Source: Argentina anserina
Taxonomy: Eukaryota > Streptophyta > Magnoliopsida > Rosales > Rosaceae
DNA length: 64,000 nucleotides
NCBI RefSeq assembly: GCF_933775445.1
Contig: NC_065873.1
Coordinates: 27,714,001-27,778,000 of the forward strand
Reading direction: 5' to 3'
The translations under genes and the position numbers were made by a program. The notes below the pieces were generated by a model. The model saw only the letters and a list, made by a program, of their open reading frames with translations, had not been told where the DNA came from and made no database searches. Of this stretch, positions 22,048-35,700 are shown one piece after another. Every line of letters begins with the position of its first letter. The stretch's first letter is position 1.

Positions 22048-23967
22048 ATGAATGTGAGTTTTGCAGAACCTAATAGGAGACCGATGGCTAATGATCACTG
22101 GATCTACGACACACCTCCCCTCTCTAATGTAGAGGCCAAGCTCAGACCACTCCTAGTTCAGCTGGGAAAGGACAACAAATTACTTGGAGTTCAGGTGATA
22201 TATTGATCGATTTATAGTTTTGATTGTTTGATATGACAATCTTGATCAGGTCGGTCTTTATGATCTTCTATCCAGGTTTGCGCTTACAAAGATGGAAAAG
22301 TTATTGTTGACACTGCTGGTGGATTGCTTGAGAAAGAAAGTGACAGGCCAGTTCAGCCAGATAGCCTCTTTCCAGTTTTTTCTGTAACAAAGGGAATAAC
22401 AGCTGGAATGTTACATTGGTTGATTGACGCCGGGTGTGTTATTAGTATCTTTCTGCATTCTAATGTTATAAATCCGGCCTACTCTATCTTAAATGGGTTT
22501 TAATTTTGATAAAAAAAAGATTAGTGTTCTAATACATAGTTCTGTATTTCAGAAAATTGAAGCTCGATGATATTGTGGCAAGTATATGGCCAGAATTTGG
22601 ATCAAATGGAAAAGATAACATAAAGGTAGCATACCTAAATACCTAATCCAGTATCCACTATACTATATCTAAGAAATCTGTATATACACCATTTCTCTTT
22701 GATTAATTACATGCTGTTTTCTTTTTGTTAGGTCCATCATGCGCTTAACCATACATCTGGACTGCACAATGCCTTGGCAGACGTTGTGTTAGGAAACCCT
22801 TTTCTCATGTCTAACTGGGAAGAGTGTTTAAAAAGCACTGCCATGTCGGTACCTGAGACAGAGCCTGGAAAGGAGCAGACATACCACTATATATCTTATG
22901 GTTACATCTGTGGCGGAATCATTGAGGTAATGCCTTAACCAGTAGTAGAAAGAAACACACAGACAATTTCTTCATTTTCTGTGGAGATTATGGATCTATT
23001 TGTGTCATTTGATTTGTGATTGTTCTTCCAAATGTAACAGCGCGCATCAGGGAAGAAATTTCAAGAGATTCTTGAAGAAGTATTCATTCACCCCCTAAAA
23101 ATTGAAGGCGAGTTATATGTTGGAATCCCTGCAGGCAAGTCAGCGAGTGTACTATGTTTTCAAGTGCTAGTTTCATTTGAGTTACAGTGCAAGGAATATG
23201 TATGCATGACTCTGCTGTCACACACAGTTCTTGATATTTACTATCTTCAAATTTGGTTTCTTTTCTTGTCTTAATTAGGTGTGGAAGCTCGGCTTGCAAG
23301 CCTTGCACCGTATGGAGATGATCCAAAGAAGCTTTCAGAAATTGGCAGCCATTTGGACTTGCCCTCCAGCCTCAAGCCAGACAACCTTCAACAAGCTTCT
23401 GCCATGGTGCCTGCTCTATTCAACATGCTCAACATCCGCCGCGCCATCATCCCAGCAGCCAATGCACATTGCTCGGCACGTGCACTAGCGCGTTACTATG
23501 CATCCCTAGTTGATGGTGGAGCTATTCCACCACCGCATTCCACTTCCTCCTCAACACCACCACTCGGTAGCCATCCTCACATTCCTCATTCTCCTGCTGC
23601 TGAAAACTCACCCTCCAGTCCTAAAAAAGATAAGCTATACAGCAACCCCAAAATTCATGATGCTTTCTTGGGAGTGGGGGAATATGCAAACTTGGTTAAG
23701 CCGGATGGCATATTTGGACTCGGGTTTAAGAGGAACCACAACTCGAAGGACAGCTCACTTATCGGCTTCGGCCACTCAGGAATGGGTGGATCTACAGCCT
23801 TCTGTGACATACAAAACAAGTTTTCTATTGCTGTCACTTTGAATAAAATGTCATATGGTACTGAGACTGCAAGAATAGTACAGTTGGTTTGTTCAGAGCT
23901 GAATATCCCAGTGCCAGAGGAATACTCAGGCTTTGAAGACAATGATGCAAAGGTTTTGATTAATTGA
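22048..23967 (+). CDS. Stand-alone serine beta-lactamase-like protein, 5'-truncated tandem copy of the ABC1 fusion gene
   Basis: Six exons: 22048-22194, 22276-22433, 22553-22625, 22732-22926, 23041-23134, 23279-23967. They match exons 13-18 of the larger gene, and the four middle exons are identical in length (158, 73, 195, 94). They join in frame to 451 residues with no stop. The start is the ATG at 22048, which lies upstream of the old exon-13 acceptor position and opens the frame through it; ATG 22084 is an alternative. Catalytic motifs are kept: SVTK (85-88), YHY (177), HSG (388-390). The ABC1 kinase half is absent, so if expressed this is a free beta-lactamase/esterase-like protein of unknown substrate. 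The linker before the last block is shorter than in the parent. The intron after 23134 is GC-AG, as in the parent. It could be a silent relic, but the clean frame argues for selection or recent origin. Confidence 0.82.
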
Positions 23968-24862
23968 AGGCTGTAACAAAAACAAAAACAAAAAAAAGCC
24001 TTCTGATTCCATATATATGTACTAATGTTTTTGTTCTTAACCAGATAAAATTTAGATAGTGGGTAGTGATTTACTTCTATACAGTATATGCGTAATCATA
24101 GTTAGGATCAGAGATGCATGAATATAAAAGCTTTGACATTAAGTTGGGTGCCCGTGCAACCCTGGAAATTGTCTCTGCTTTGCCAACAGTGGAGGTGACA
24201 ACCATAGATATAAAATATTGATCAATCTGTACAAAACATGGTTTCTCTCTGTGTTTTCATGTGATCCTCATTCTTCATATAATAAAGAAAACCCATATTA
24301 ATTATTCTTGTTGCATAGAACAGTTGGCACAGCATGATCTTGCCCTTTGTAAATTTACCTCAATTATTAATTTATTATACAGAGAAACGAAAATAAAGGA
24401 GAAAGAGTAGCTATGAGGGTTTAGCAGGATTGCAGAACCCTGTTGACTTAATGGAGTGTGTAAGTGGGAACATATTAAAAAAGCTTCTTCAGTATAATGC
24501 TAAACTTTTAGTGGAGAAGTGGAACACTTGTTTATTTGGACCTAACATGTACATTTCCCAATCTGATGCCATATTATAGCTGAAGTATGGAATTCGGACC
24601 GAGTTGTCACCAAAGGAAGAAGGTAAGGGAGTAACAAAACAACATGTGCATGACAACAGGGTGGTGTATAAGCAGAAACACAAACAGAGAAACCTTCCTT
24701 CACTTAGATACTACACATTACAGAACACTTCAAAAGAAAAAAAGAAAAAAAAACAAAAGCACACTTCTGAAATTACTGTACAGAAATATACCTAAAGCAA
24801 TCAAGACGGTGAAGCTAGTTAACAGACTACACATGAGACATTACAATCTTTTTATTAGCTTA
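23968..24862. other. Convergent spacer between the beta-lactamase-like paralog and bZIP9
   Basis: It holds the 3' UTRs of two genes running toward each other. No further frame or repeat is recognised. Confidence 0.4.
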
Positions 24863-27002
24863 TCACCACATATCAGTCACACAGCTCATTGCATCACTCG
24901 CGATCCTGGTACTCATATTATTATTAGTCATACCAGCAGCATTTCCGAGTCCCATGCCCGAGTTCTGGCCAGAGACTGTAATTCCAGCATAAGAGGCATC
25001 GTCTCCATGAATGGTAATGGTTGGAGAGACATGTGCCACACCGCGCAAAGTATGAGGATTAAGTGGTTGTGGTGTGCTCAAATGACCTTGAAGAAGTTGA
25101 TTGAAGCTAGAGGTTAAAGAACCGCGAGCAACCATGTCTTCAGCTAGCTTCACCTAAAATCATGATACGCTAATAAAATTTCTAATACATTTTACAACTC
25201 ACATGGTAATTCTATAAAACACACAGATAACATAGTATAATTTAATAATTTTATAAGTTATATTCTTCTCATTTTACCGTCTTAGTATTGGATAGTGTTT
25301 CAATCCTATACCTTAGCTCTTAAAGCTTCCACATCTGATTTCAGCACTCTATTGTTTGTATCAGCATCACGGTACTGTTGTGAAGCATCTGTAAGCTGCC
25401 TAAATAAGGTTGAATTTTCAACTCTTAGTATATCAACCTGAAAGAAAAACAAAAATGAGCTTGCAGACCAGACTTGCTCCAGGTAAATCACTCAATGAAC
25501 AAGGGAAAACTTAAGAGCACGAAAGAAAAATGCTTCTGTCTCATTAGTACCTGCCCCTCGAGTTCTTGCAAATGTTGCTGCTTTCTTCTTCTTGATCGCC
25601 TAGCAGACTCCCTGTTTGAGACCATCCTGCAAAGTAGTCACAGGGTAATACATGTTAGACCAACTCCCATATATAGTATCTCGTTCTCTAATGCAAAACC
25701 AATATGAAAGGAAATTATGAAAACTGAAATTATACCTTCTAATACGTTTGATAGCAAGAGGGTCCGTGCTGTCTCCACATGGACCGGCTTCTATCTCAAA
25801 ATCATCCTCATCTGATTGATCTCCAGAGGAACCACTAGTCGCTCCTCTTGCTTGGTTATCTCTACCAATTGGGTTAGCAGCTGATGTGGGAGTTCCAACT
25901 GAATCCAACACATCAAAATACCAAGTCATAAAACATAGATAGGAGCAGCATTTACATGTCAAATGTATACAGATATCCATGTGAACCATATATAGCTCAA
26001 AAATGTTCTACCAATTAGACAACCACTAACACAAGCGAGTGCAAATTAACGTGCATGTTTGAGGTGTCGTAAAACATACCACATATCGATGACTGGGCAT
26101 CCATGGTTGCTGAGATGCTGGAATTCTTGGGGGTCAGATTCTGAGGGCTTTGTATGGTTTCAGTGAGTCCTCTGCTTGAATAATCATTTAGTATGTCCTG
26201 CATTCAATTTATATACGTACACTGTCAATCATCTGCTAGCTTAAACTTCTAATTATACTAGTGCCTCTTAAGTCCTAAGCCAATGAAGTTCTTGCCACAA
26301 ATTAAGAATTTTAACAGTTAAAAGCAGACTGACAAGAAGACAAAATGATGAACTAATTTGGGCTTGGTTGGGCTCACGTAAATGTGCACTTCCAAAAAAT
26401 AATATATGATTTTGTCAAATTATTTTCATTCTACTTCTAGAACCATGCATGATGTAAATTTACAAATCATTTGAACGACCCATCTCGTGACCTCCTACTT
26501 ACTACTATGATACGTCACTAGACTAAATGGTACTCGGGGCGTAGTTACATGTTCTTTAATTAATTGATACATATTATATGCTTAATTAACTAAGAAAAAC
26601 ATAATTAGGCAAACATTCCTTTTCAATCCACGACGGCAGCTGTATATTAATACTCAAATGTGATATAAGATCCAAGTCTAATGACGTATTACAGTGCATA
26701 CCACGAAGCCACGTGGCACGAACGTAGACTTGGGGCAGGTGAGACTTGAAAGTAAACAAGTGAGTGTGACTAACCCGGTTCTTGAAAGCGAAGCTGAGCT
26801 CACCGGAGCAAAGTACGTCGCCGAAAAAGCCGTCAGTATCGGCGAAACTCCGGTCCCCACGAAACTCCCCGCGGGCGATCTTCTCTAAACACTCCTCGAA
26901 ATCCAACTGCGAGGGGCTTCGCTTCAAGTGGTCACCTGCGCATGCTGACCCGAACATCGCCGACGTCGTTTTGGGGTGAACCGCAGCAGAGTTCCGGTCC
27001 AT
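24863..27002 (-). CDS. bZIP9: Group C bZIP transcription factor, bZIP9-like
   Basis: Exons in coding order: 27002-26775, 26197-26080, 25898-25736, 25626-25551, 25437-25312, 25153-24863; they give 333 residues. The basic region has the invariant N-x7-R (N174, R182) in [13 protein letters not shown]. The first zipper leucine is ten residues on (L192), followed by L199 and L206. An acidic stretch ([11 protein letters not shown]) precedes the basic region and the tail carries [13 protein letters not shown] and ITVSGQNSG blocks, as in Arabidopsis bZIP9. In the nucleus, group C factors bind ACGT cores and pair with group S1 bZIPs in energy and amino-acid signalling. Adjacency to an At5g24810-type gene supports orthology with At5g24800. 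A TATA-like word lies near 27092-27099. Exon 1 is rather long for the family. Confidence 0.92.
26708..26717. promoter_or_regulatory. Perfect G-box palindrome in bZIP9 intron 1
   Basis: GCCACGTGGC lies about 60 bp inside the first intron of a gene whose product class binds ACGT elements. A regulatory role is inferred. Confidence 0.4.
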
Positions 27003-29732
27003 GTTGGCTTCCAGCTCCGGCGAGATAAAGGGGGGAGTAATCAAAGAGCAAAGAAAGAGAGAAAGGGAGGGAGTGAGAGCCAAGAGTGAGGTATAAATAG
27101 CAAAAGGTTGGGTGTAGAAAGCAAAGTACGTCGTCATCGCAAAAGCAAAGTGGGCGGCACATAAAGTTAAAAGCCGAACGTAGTCAGATTACCAAAATGA
27201 CCTCGTGAGTCGCCGCCGATGGGGGCGATGGGATGAGATGAGCTTGGGGATGCAGGGGTGTTGTGGTGATTTCAAGCGGCGAGTTCTTCGTGTGCAAGTA
27301 ATGCGATTTGCGTAGCTTTTATTTAATGATTTAATTGTTGGAATCTTTAGACGTGCTGACACTGCCACGTAACAAGTTTATGGATGTGGTGGGACACCTG
27401 AATCTGATGGGCCTGGCTTCTCTGTTAACCCTAATCTATGTCTTTCTTTGGGGGAAAACAACGTAAAATTGTAAACCACATTCTGTGAAATTGTGGAGTG
27501 TGTTCTTCGCAATTTCCTTTCCTCCATTTGGTACAAGTTTCTTTCATCCGTTTGTGTTTCTAACTTAGGAGTGTACATACAGTTCATCTTTATACTAAAT
27601 TTAAGATTAAAATTTTGAACTCATTCGGAAGAATATTCGCGGGAATGAGCCAATAAAGTTAAATCTTATAAATTGAACATACAATTGAATATTATAATTA
27701 ATTTAGATTTGACTATATAATCACAAAATTAATTCAAGAATTGAACACGATTCAATATGACCTGAGAAGCACGATATAAGCCTACATACTTAAATGAATA
27801 GGTTGAGACTTACCATCATGCAAAGATGTCACCTAATAGTGATCGATTCTTAATTTTTATTGTGAATTAGTAATGGTATCCCATGCGTTTACTGTCTAAT
27901 TATTTGTTGGATTACACACATTTCCACTCTAAGATAATATCTATTCTAAATTTTATTATGTTACAAAAGATGTATAATGTCCTTCTAGATTATGCTACAA
28001 TATTTCTGTTTCATGGGTCATAGTCCATAGGAATCAGACATAGTTTAATAAAAAGGAACTTATATTCATACCTCCTAATATTGTACATATATATCAATTA
28101 GTCAATGTAACTCTAATTTATTTTTAAAAAATAGAAAATGTTATTTAGACCTCCATATTTTCCCAAAATATCCATTGTCCAATTAAATCAATAAAATAAT
28201 ATCCATACATCCACAACTGTTAATTATACCTCTTTTAATCAGACCTCCATCTCATTGATTCTTTTTTTTCGTTCAATAAGTTCTTAGTTTTGTCTAGATT
28301 CATAGCTAACTTGTTTGTTCAAAGTTACAATACGTTACCAAATATATCTATTTACAAGATATCATCATTGATTATGATAATTATAATGGAACTGAAAAAT
28401 GAAATCACTGTAAGCAGAAGCTAAAAACAATGAAAATTAATATCAACATAGTGTGCACATCATCTTTCAAAAATACATCAAAGTCAATGCATACATAATA
28501 TATAACCTTTGAAACTGACATAAAATTTTACTTAATCATCAATTGTAAATGATTCTGAATATATTGTTCTTGGACAAATTTCGTTGAAACAATCAAGGCG
28601 GTCTTGGTACATTGAGAATAAATGTCAAACTCTTATATCAACATTTTTTCCCCAATCCATGTTCTACGCGCAATAGGTTGGGATAAAAAATTTCTTTTTG
28701 GTCATTTCACATGCATTGACCTTGTCAAAGTTGATATGAAAAAAATAAAGTTGTGTGTGTGTTATTTTGTGAGGTATGAATTGAAGCTCACTTAGTAATA
28801 ATTGTAAGTGCCTGCAGTTATATTTAATGTTTTGAAGAAGCGTCCGGGAAATCCGGAAGGAGTACGTACGTACTTATAATAGATCGATATAGGTAATATT
28901 AGTCGTACAAGCAATGGCTTTTATTCATAAGGCTAGCTAGTTGTAGCTTAAAATTAACATTGGTATTTAGAAATGAGGACGGACTACGAGAAGACAATAT
29001 GATAAATCATGCATGTAACACTTGTCCATTCAGGTCACATGAACGACTAGAAAAGTTAATTAGTGTGCGTAAGTATGAGTGTATTACTGTAACGCACTTC
29101 ACATTGAGTCCAATATATAGAATTGAACTATAACTATTGCTTTAATTGGCAAATATATGTTGGGCGGAAGTATAAACAAACAACAATATTGATACTAAAT
29201 AAAAATATCATAAAGACACAAGATTTATAGTGGTTCACCCAATTAATATGATTGAGTTATGTCAATTCCCGGAATTGACAAATATTTCACTATGATCAAA
29301 TAGGAGAAACAAACAACTAGAGTTAATAATAACTCTCTCCACCCAAACTAATACACCTGATCCTATTACTATTATCTTCAATTACAATACATAACAACCC
29401 CCAACAACCAAGTTCTAGGATCTTTACCAATGGAATAGCTGCATTACCACCAAGAGAATAAAGAGAAGGAGTAGTAAGTAAGGTTCTACAATTTTCTATT
29501 TCTGTTCGAATAGTTGATGCGGCTGCATCTCAATAACACTAGTCTCGTACTCGTGTGATGCATGTGATTTGATCGAACATAATTTTATTTGAAGCGTATT
29601 ATTGAAATGCAATCATTGTATGCAATTTTGTTTCCTACGAAAGATACTTTTGGTAAACTCATCAGTGAAATTTTTGTATTTTTACATACTTGTCATTTTG
29701 TCTGTGTGTGGATAAAAATATAAAATGGTATT
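27003..29732. other. bZIP9 promoter and long AT-rich spacer
   Basis: Positions 27003-27200 are the leader and core promoter of bZIP9 on the minus strand; another ACGT word (GCCACGTAAC) is near 27366. The remainder to 29732 has no gene. Around 29160-29560 a stretch starting TGTTGGGCGG with ACAAGATTTATAGTGGTTCA resembles LTRs of small plant retrotransposons, but I cannot find its partner or a TSD. Confidence 0.35.
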
Positions 29733-29737
29733 TTAGG

Positions 29738-32716
29738 TGTAACGACCCCAAACTTTCAAGCCCAAAAACTCAAAATTTCAAAGTCGTTAGAACACCAAAA
29801 CAATCTCAATGAAATCGAAATCATTTAACGTGCACAGCGGATCATCACTGAGTTCTCAATACAACTCAGAAAACCAATTATTACAAACCAAACATATAAT
29901 TCAACATTATATCAATTGGAAGTGTATAATCCTCACAAGATAGTCACACCAAATCCTCACTCATGCTGGAGATAAATAACTTTAAGTCCTCTGAGCGGTC
30001 CGTCAATTCCCGCTAATCCACACCTGCGGAGTTATCCACTACACCATCGAATTGGTGCACCGGGATTGTAAACACAAACCCGGTAAGCTTTACAGCTCGT
30101 ATGAGTAAAATGAAAATATATAACTCGCATATCAATATATACAAAAATCCACAAATCAAACAAATATAAATGCACTCATGAGTCAGTGGACGGCCCATCT
30201 GGTTGTCCCAAAGAAAAGAAGCGCTCATGAGAAATTAAGTAACCCTTCTGGTTACCCAAATGCATTTATAATACGGGTACCAAGAACGCTGGTACACATC
30301 TGTTACCCCTCTCGTAATACACCGCCGATATTGGATAGCCACCCGCTACCCAACATCCAAAACAATCTGAGTACCCATGAGCAGATAACCACCAGTTACC
30401 TCACATGTAGTACTAAGGCAGACAGACTAGAGCTCTAACTGTATCGTAACTTTCGCCCGGCCAAAGGCTAGGTTCCGACTTGCCAAACACGTACAATAAT
30501 CTCACATCATATTGTACCAATCACGTCCGAAGACAAATCAACATTTTAACAATCTCAATGTTAAAAATCACGTACAATAATCTCACATCATATTGTACCA
30601 AAAATCATGTCCGAAGACAAATCAACATTTTAACAATCTCAATGTTAAAATCACGTACAATAATCTCACATCATATTGTACAAATCAAAATCACATGCTC
30701 AATATTTAAATCTCGTCATCGAAATGACATAAATCACGATAAAATCATAACAGTATATTATATAGCAAACTATATATATATATATGTACATATTTACCAT
30801 TTATACAATATATATATAATCCATTATATCGTATACATGTCATATTTCATAAACACGTCCGAAGACAAAACTCGTCCGAAAACGAAACATTTTAACAAAC
30901 TCATGTTAAAACCACGTACAATAATCACACCTCATATTGTACAAAAATCACATCACATGCTCAACATTTAATTCTCGTCATTCGAAATGACCAATTCCAA
31001 TGAATTCATAACAGTATATAATATAGCAAAATATATATATATGTACTTATTACCATTTATACGATATATACGTAATCCACTATATTGTATACGTGTCGTA
31101 ATTCAATATTAAAAACTCTTACAAAAATCTTGAATCACCGCAAGGGTAGATTCGTAAATAAGTGAGATTTTACTCACCTTATTGACTTGAGCGTAATCCC
31201 ACAATTCCCGAAGATAATTCATTTCCTTGATTTAACGATCACCTTGAAAATATAAGAAAAGAATTTAGATTCGTTTCGTAAACCTTTAAATGCCGAAACA
31301 GTAATAATCGGTTACTGTTCAGCAATTTTCGGGTTTACGAAGTTACTGTTCAGTGTTACTGTTCACTTTTACTATTCACGGTTACTGTAAAAATATACAA
31401 TTAATATGTATTTATGTACGTATAAATATTATATACGTATTTCTGTACGTATAAATATTAATACGTATTTCTGTACGTATAAATATTAATACGTATTTTT
31501 GTACGTATACGTACTATTTAAATGTAAATACAATCTCAGTAAATAAATTTTACTAATTACTTTTTACATTTACTGAAAGTAATTTATATTTACATTTACC
31601 GAAGGTAAAATTTAATTACATTTACCGTGGCAAATAAAAATTACATTTACATTTACCGTACATAGTAAATGACCAAAATACCCTTCTGTCATTCTGATGC
31701 TGAATGCCGACGCCACCAACGGCGCGTATCACGCCACCGCCACCCCATTTCTCTCCTTTTCTTCCTCCTCTTCCTCCCCGTGGCCTTACGCCGCCCCTAG
31801 ACTACTCCACACACTCACATGCGCCGCCTAAGGCGGCGATGTTCCACACTCCACCTCTACCTCCGATCCTCCTCCAAATCTTCCCCAAATCAATTCAAAT
31901 CACCACACAATCACACATAAGCATCAAAATCATCATCTCATACCTAGATCGAACGGTGGAGGCTTCGAAAATCGTCGGAGAGGAACGAATCGCCGATCGT
32001 GTCGATTCGTCGAGGAGGTGTCGTCGTGACCCTTCCCTCGAGCGTAGGTGTAGCAGGATTGAGGTGTGATGGAGGCGCACCTGCTCTACCCCTTAGCTTC
32101 GTCGGAGAAGGCTTGAACAGTGGCGAGTCGTTGCAGGGCAGAGGAGATAGGCGTCGCTCCTTGGCGACGAGAGGAGTCGCGTCTTGCCCGGAAGGAGAAG
32201 GAGTCGAGCTCACGGATGCATGGAGACCGGCAGTGAGAGACACGGAGGTCGGAGCCCGTCGGATCGTGGCTGGAAATTTTCTGAAGAAGGGAGTGAGGTT
32301 TCGGGGAGAGAGCGAAATGGAGAGGGAGGCGGAGAGAGTGAGGAGAGAGAGGGGTTTCCACAAATGGAAACCCTAAAACAGAAAAAGTTCTTTATATACT
32401 CGTTTCCAAATCGGAAACTAACTTCCGACGTTAATAACTTCTACATACATCATCCGATTAGAACGCGTCACATACCCACGAACTCGTAACGACGTGCTCT
32501 ACAACTTTCGTGAATGAAGTTTTCGCAACCGAGCAACGGGATAAAAGTCGATAATTTCGTTCGGAAACGTAACGTTTTTCTTATTAAACCTTCCGAAAAC
32601 GTTTCCGTTTTTCGTTTCAAAACATTGCAAACAATCACATTCGTTTTAATCGAACTTCACAACTTAATAGAATTTAAATTTAACCAAATATTGTTTTGAA
32701 ATTTAGGGTTATTACA
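29738..32716 (-). repeat. 3' LTR of the Gypsy element (2,979 bp)
   Basis: It starts TGTAACGACCCC and ends GGTTATTACA on the plus strand. It includes about 140 bp of GC-rich sequence near 31693-31835 missing from the other LTR. A TATATAA box lies on the minus strand near 32394-32400, consistent with U3 at this side. Confidence 0.9.
30485..30690. repeat. Short tandem repeats inside the LTR (3 copies; 4 in the other LTR)
   Basis: A ~85 bp unit containing ACGTACAATAATCTCACATC and a GTCCGAAGACAAATCAAC word is repeated head to tail. The partner LTR has the same array at about 37055-37340 with one more unit, and a more distant unit recurs later in both LTRs. Confidence 0.75.
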
Positions 32717-35700
32717 TTCTACTCCCCTTAAAGGAATTTCGTCCCGAAATTCAATCTCACTCAACAAATAACTGTGGATATCTGGTCTTCATATCCGACC
32801 CTAGCTTCTATGATGCATCACCTACATCATGATGGCTCTACAATACCTTGGCTAGCTCCACTTCCTTCCTTCAAAGCTTCTTTGTGGATCTATTCAAAAT
32901 ACAAACCGGCTCAAAACAAACGTGGTATTTTCCTTCACCTCAATGGTGTTATGATCGATCACATATGCGACACATCAGGATCATACTTCCTCAACATGGA
33001 AATGTAGAAGGCATTGTGAACGTCCGACATGCTAGTAGGCAAGGCTAGTTTTCCCACCTTCTCGAGAATCTCAAGGCCCAACATACCTCCGCCAACTTTT
33101 CTTTCTTGTCAAATCTCACTACTCCCAACTTTGGCCCAACAGATAGGTGATCAACATGGTCTACCTTAAGTGCCTCATAGGGTACCATGCCGATGCTGGA
33201 ATGGTAACTGTCGTTGTAGGCGAACTCAATCAATCTCAAATGATTTCACAGCTACCTTAAAATCCAGCATACAAGCTCTCAACCTATCTTCAGTTACCTC
33301 AAACTTCCTCCATCAGACAATCTGTCACATGTCCTAACAATAATAGTCGCATGTGAGCTACTCAAAATATAATCATCCTCCCGAAACCTAATGATGTTTT
33401 CAGCATGGAGGCGTCAACGCCCTCTTTTGTCTAGTTCACCACTCTCTTGCGATTTGACAGACTATCCTCACGTCATGAGTTAGCTCCCACCACTGAGCAT
33501 GGTTAAAACTCTCAACATCTAACATGAGTCAAATTAATGATTAACACATGCCTACTACCTTCATCACTCATAGTGGTTTTCAAATAAACGTGCTTTATCA
33601 CGACAACACCTTCATGACTTCACCACAAATCATCATTAGAATAACGAACCTACCATTCATTCCAATCAACAAAATAATCCCCTTTCATGATCATCTTATT
33701 ATAACCATAAAAAGTTGTCGTGCATGATACCCACTCAAGTACCATATTTGTATCGGCAACACAATAAAGAAATCTTAACTCATTGAGTTCACAACCACCA
33801 CAGAACACCACCTTGGATTAAGAATTACTCTCAAACAGTTCACCAGAGAATCGACTAATATACGCAAAAGGCTGTAGAAAATTCTACCACCACCACAAGA
33901 GAGATGCATCACGCATCCTACCACCTTCACCAAAGCTTACCGTCGGAAAAGAAGTTACAGTTACCTGCTTCAAGTCGCAGGACAGGTAAAGAAAATATTT
34001 ATCTTCCGATAGTGGAACATGAAAATTAGGTGGAATTACAGTGCAAAATAAACACAACCACAACTGAGATATACCATACCCCTTGGTTCATGCATACCTC
34101 AAATGTATGACACATGGTCCCACACAACGCCCCAGTGGCATCATCTATAGTATTGATTTTTCCCACAGTCGTAACACAATAAATTCAGTAAACAATTCAA
34201 CAACTGAATCCTGATATTGGGTCCACCATCTCGTCCAGACTAACCCAAGATTGTTGCCACACTACCACTCTAACAGTTGTTTCTTTACTTTTATCATGAC
34301 TCTCATGGCCAACGCATTCTGCCAAAAAAACTCATATGCAAGCAGCAATATAATTGATCACTCTCTTATCATAAAATGTATCCCTTGTTGAACACTTGAG
34401 TCAACATCTCCTTATCCAACAATAATAATTTGATGCATAGAGGGAAAAAGAGCATCTAAGTCTCGAATACTAACACTACTTGCACTTGAAAAGAAAATCT
34501 GATTCTCAACCATTTCTTTACCGGTTGGAAGGTGCTTGTCACGAAAAATTCGTCAAAACACCACTAAGCTAGGGTCATCTCATACCTTACCTTCAATAGA
34601 GTTACTTCACCGCCATTGCGTCTCATTTGGACCTGTGGCATTGTGAAGTTCCAATCCCCAACACCAAAATAATTTAATTCTGAAAGATCAGCGTTCTCAT
34701 TTAAATGCTCATCTAGCAAATAATTAATTCATATTGTCACATTGAGATTTCTCCATCACCTTATATTCTTGCTCACCCAAGAACAATGCGTAACATCAAT
34801 TGTCTATAGCCGAACCAAAACAAGTTTGGAATGTCATGTCGAAAAAATGTGAATCTCAATTCAATAATTGTATTACCACTTTATGGACGTATCATACGCC
34901 CTACCACTCTGTTACCAATAGCGTTAGAGATGCTAGTCACGAAAATTTTCGTTAACCACCTCCAACCTATGGTCCACACATCTCTTACCTGAACATAATA
35001 TCGCAGCCTTGTTAGGCTTCAACTTAGATTAGTTGCATAACTAAAATCTAGTCCTCAACATTTAAACACTGAACATCCCTCAATATAGGGTCAACGCTCT
35101 CTATCAAGACTCCTTGATAGTTCTCTGCCCTGATAGGAAACTATATACTCAAACCTGTTAGCATTCCAGTATCTGGATCGCATGTCAAACTCAGAGAGTA
35201 TTGTAGTCTCTCTAAGCTGATCGCACCGGTCATTAAGTCTTTGAATTCATTTGCCCCATCCATACGGCGTCTTCGTTATAGGGGCTATAACACAGTATCT
35301 CCTGAAACGTCTCGCTTTACTCTGATATCACAACGATGTCTGCGATAGCTACTTCAGATCCACATACTCAACATATGCCATGACTCAAGCTCTCATGGCA
35401 TTATCCGCCTCGAGTCAATGATACGAAACTCTGGTTTCCTGGGTCTACGAAGGAACCCACCATGTCAAAACAATCAATCACCGCGTACTGCGGACTCAAC
35501 CAATCAATTCCTATGATCACATCATAGGTGTGATCCGGAATCACGATCAAATAAGCAGAGAACTCTCCACTTCCATTCACAATAGGACAAGCCTTTCATT
35601 GTCTCCAATTCGAGGAACACTCCAAATGCGAAGTGACACATAAAGAGTTTCTCATAGATGTAGGAGTCAATCATACCATCTCCTTTACCGAACTATCACT

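Noticed and set aside
24644..25117. 157-codon plus-strand frame
   Set aside because: Antisense to the last bZIP exon and its 3' UTR; no family likeness.
25600..25989. 129-codon frame on the minus strand
   Set aside because: Real bZIP exon 3 extended into both flanking introns; replaced by the spliced model.
26586..27137. 183-codon frame beginning MTTYFAFYTQ
   Set aside because: The part before the ATG at 27002 is promoter/leader and the part after 26775 is intron; only the middle is bZIP exon 1.
30480..30971. 163-codon frame with repeated ITYNNLTSYCT
   Set aside because: Translation of the LTR tandem repeat, not a gene.
31944..32376. Overlapping frames of 90-139 codons on both strands, repeated at 38469-38901
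   Set aside because: They lie inside the Gypsy LTRs in a GC-rich stretch, overlap on both strands and have no family likeness; chance frames in the LTR.
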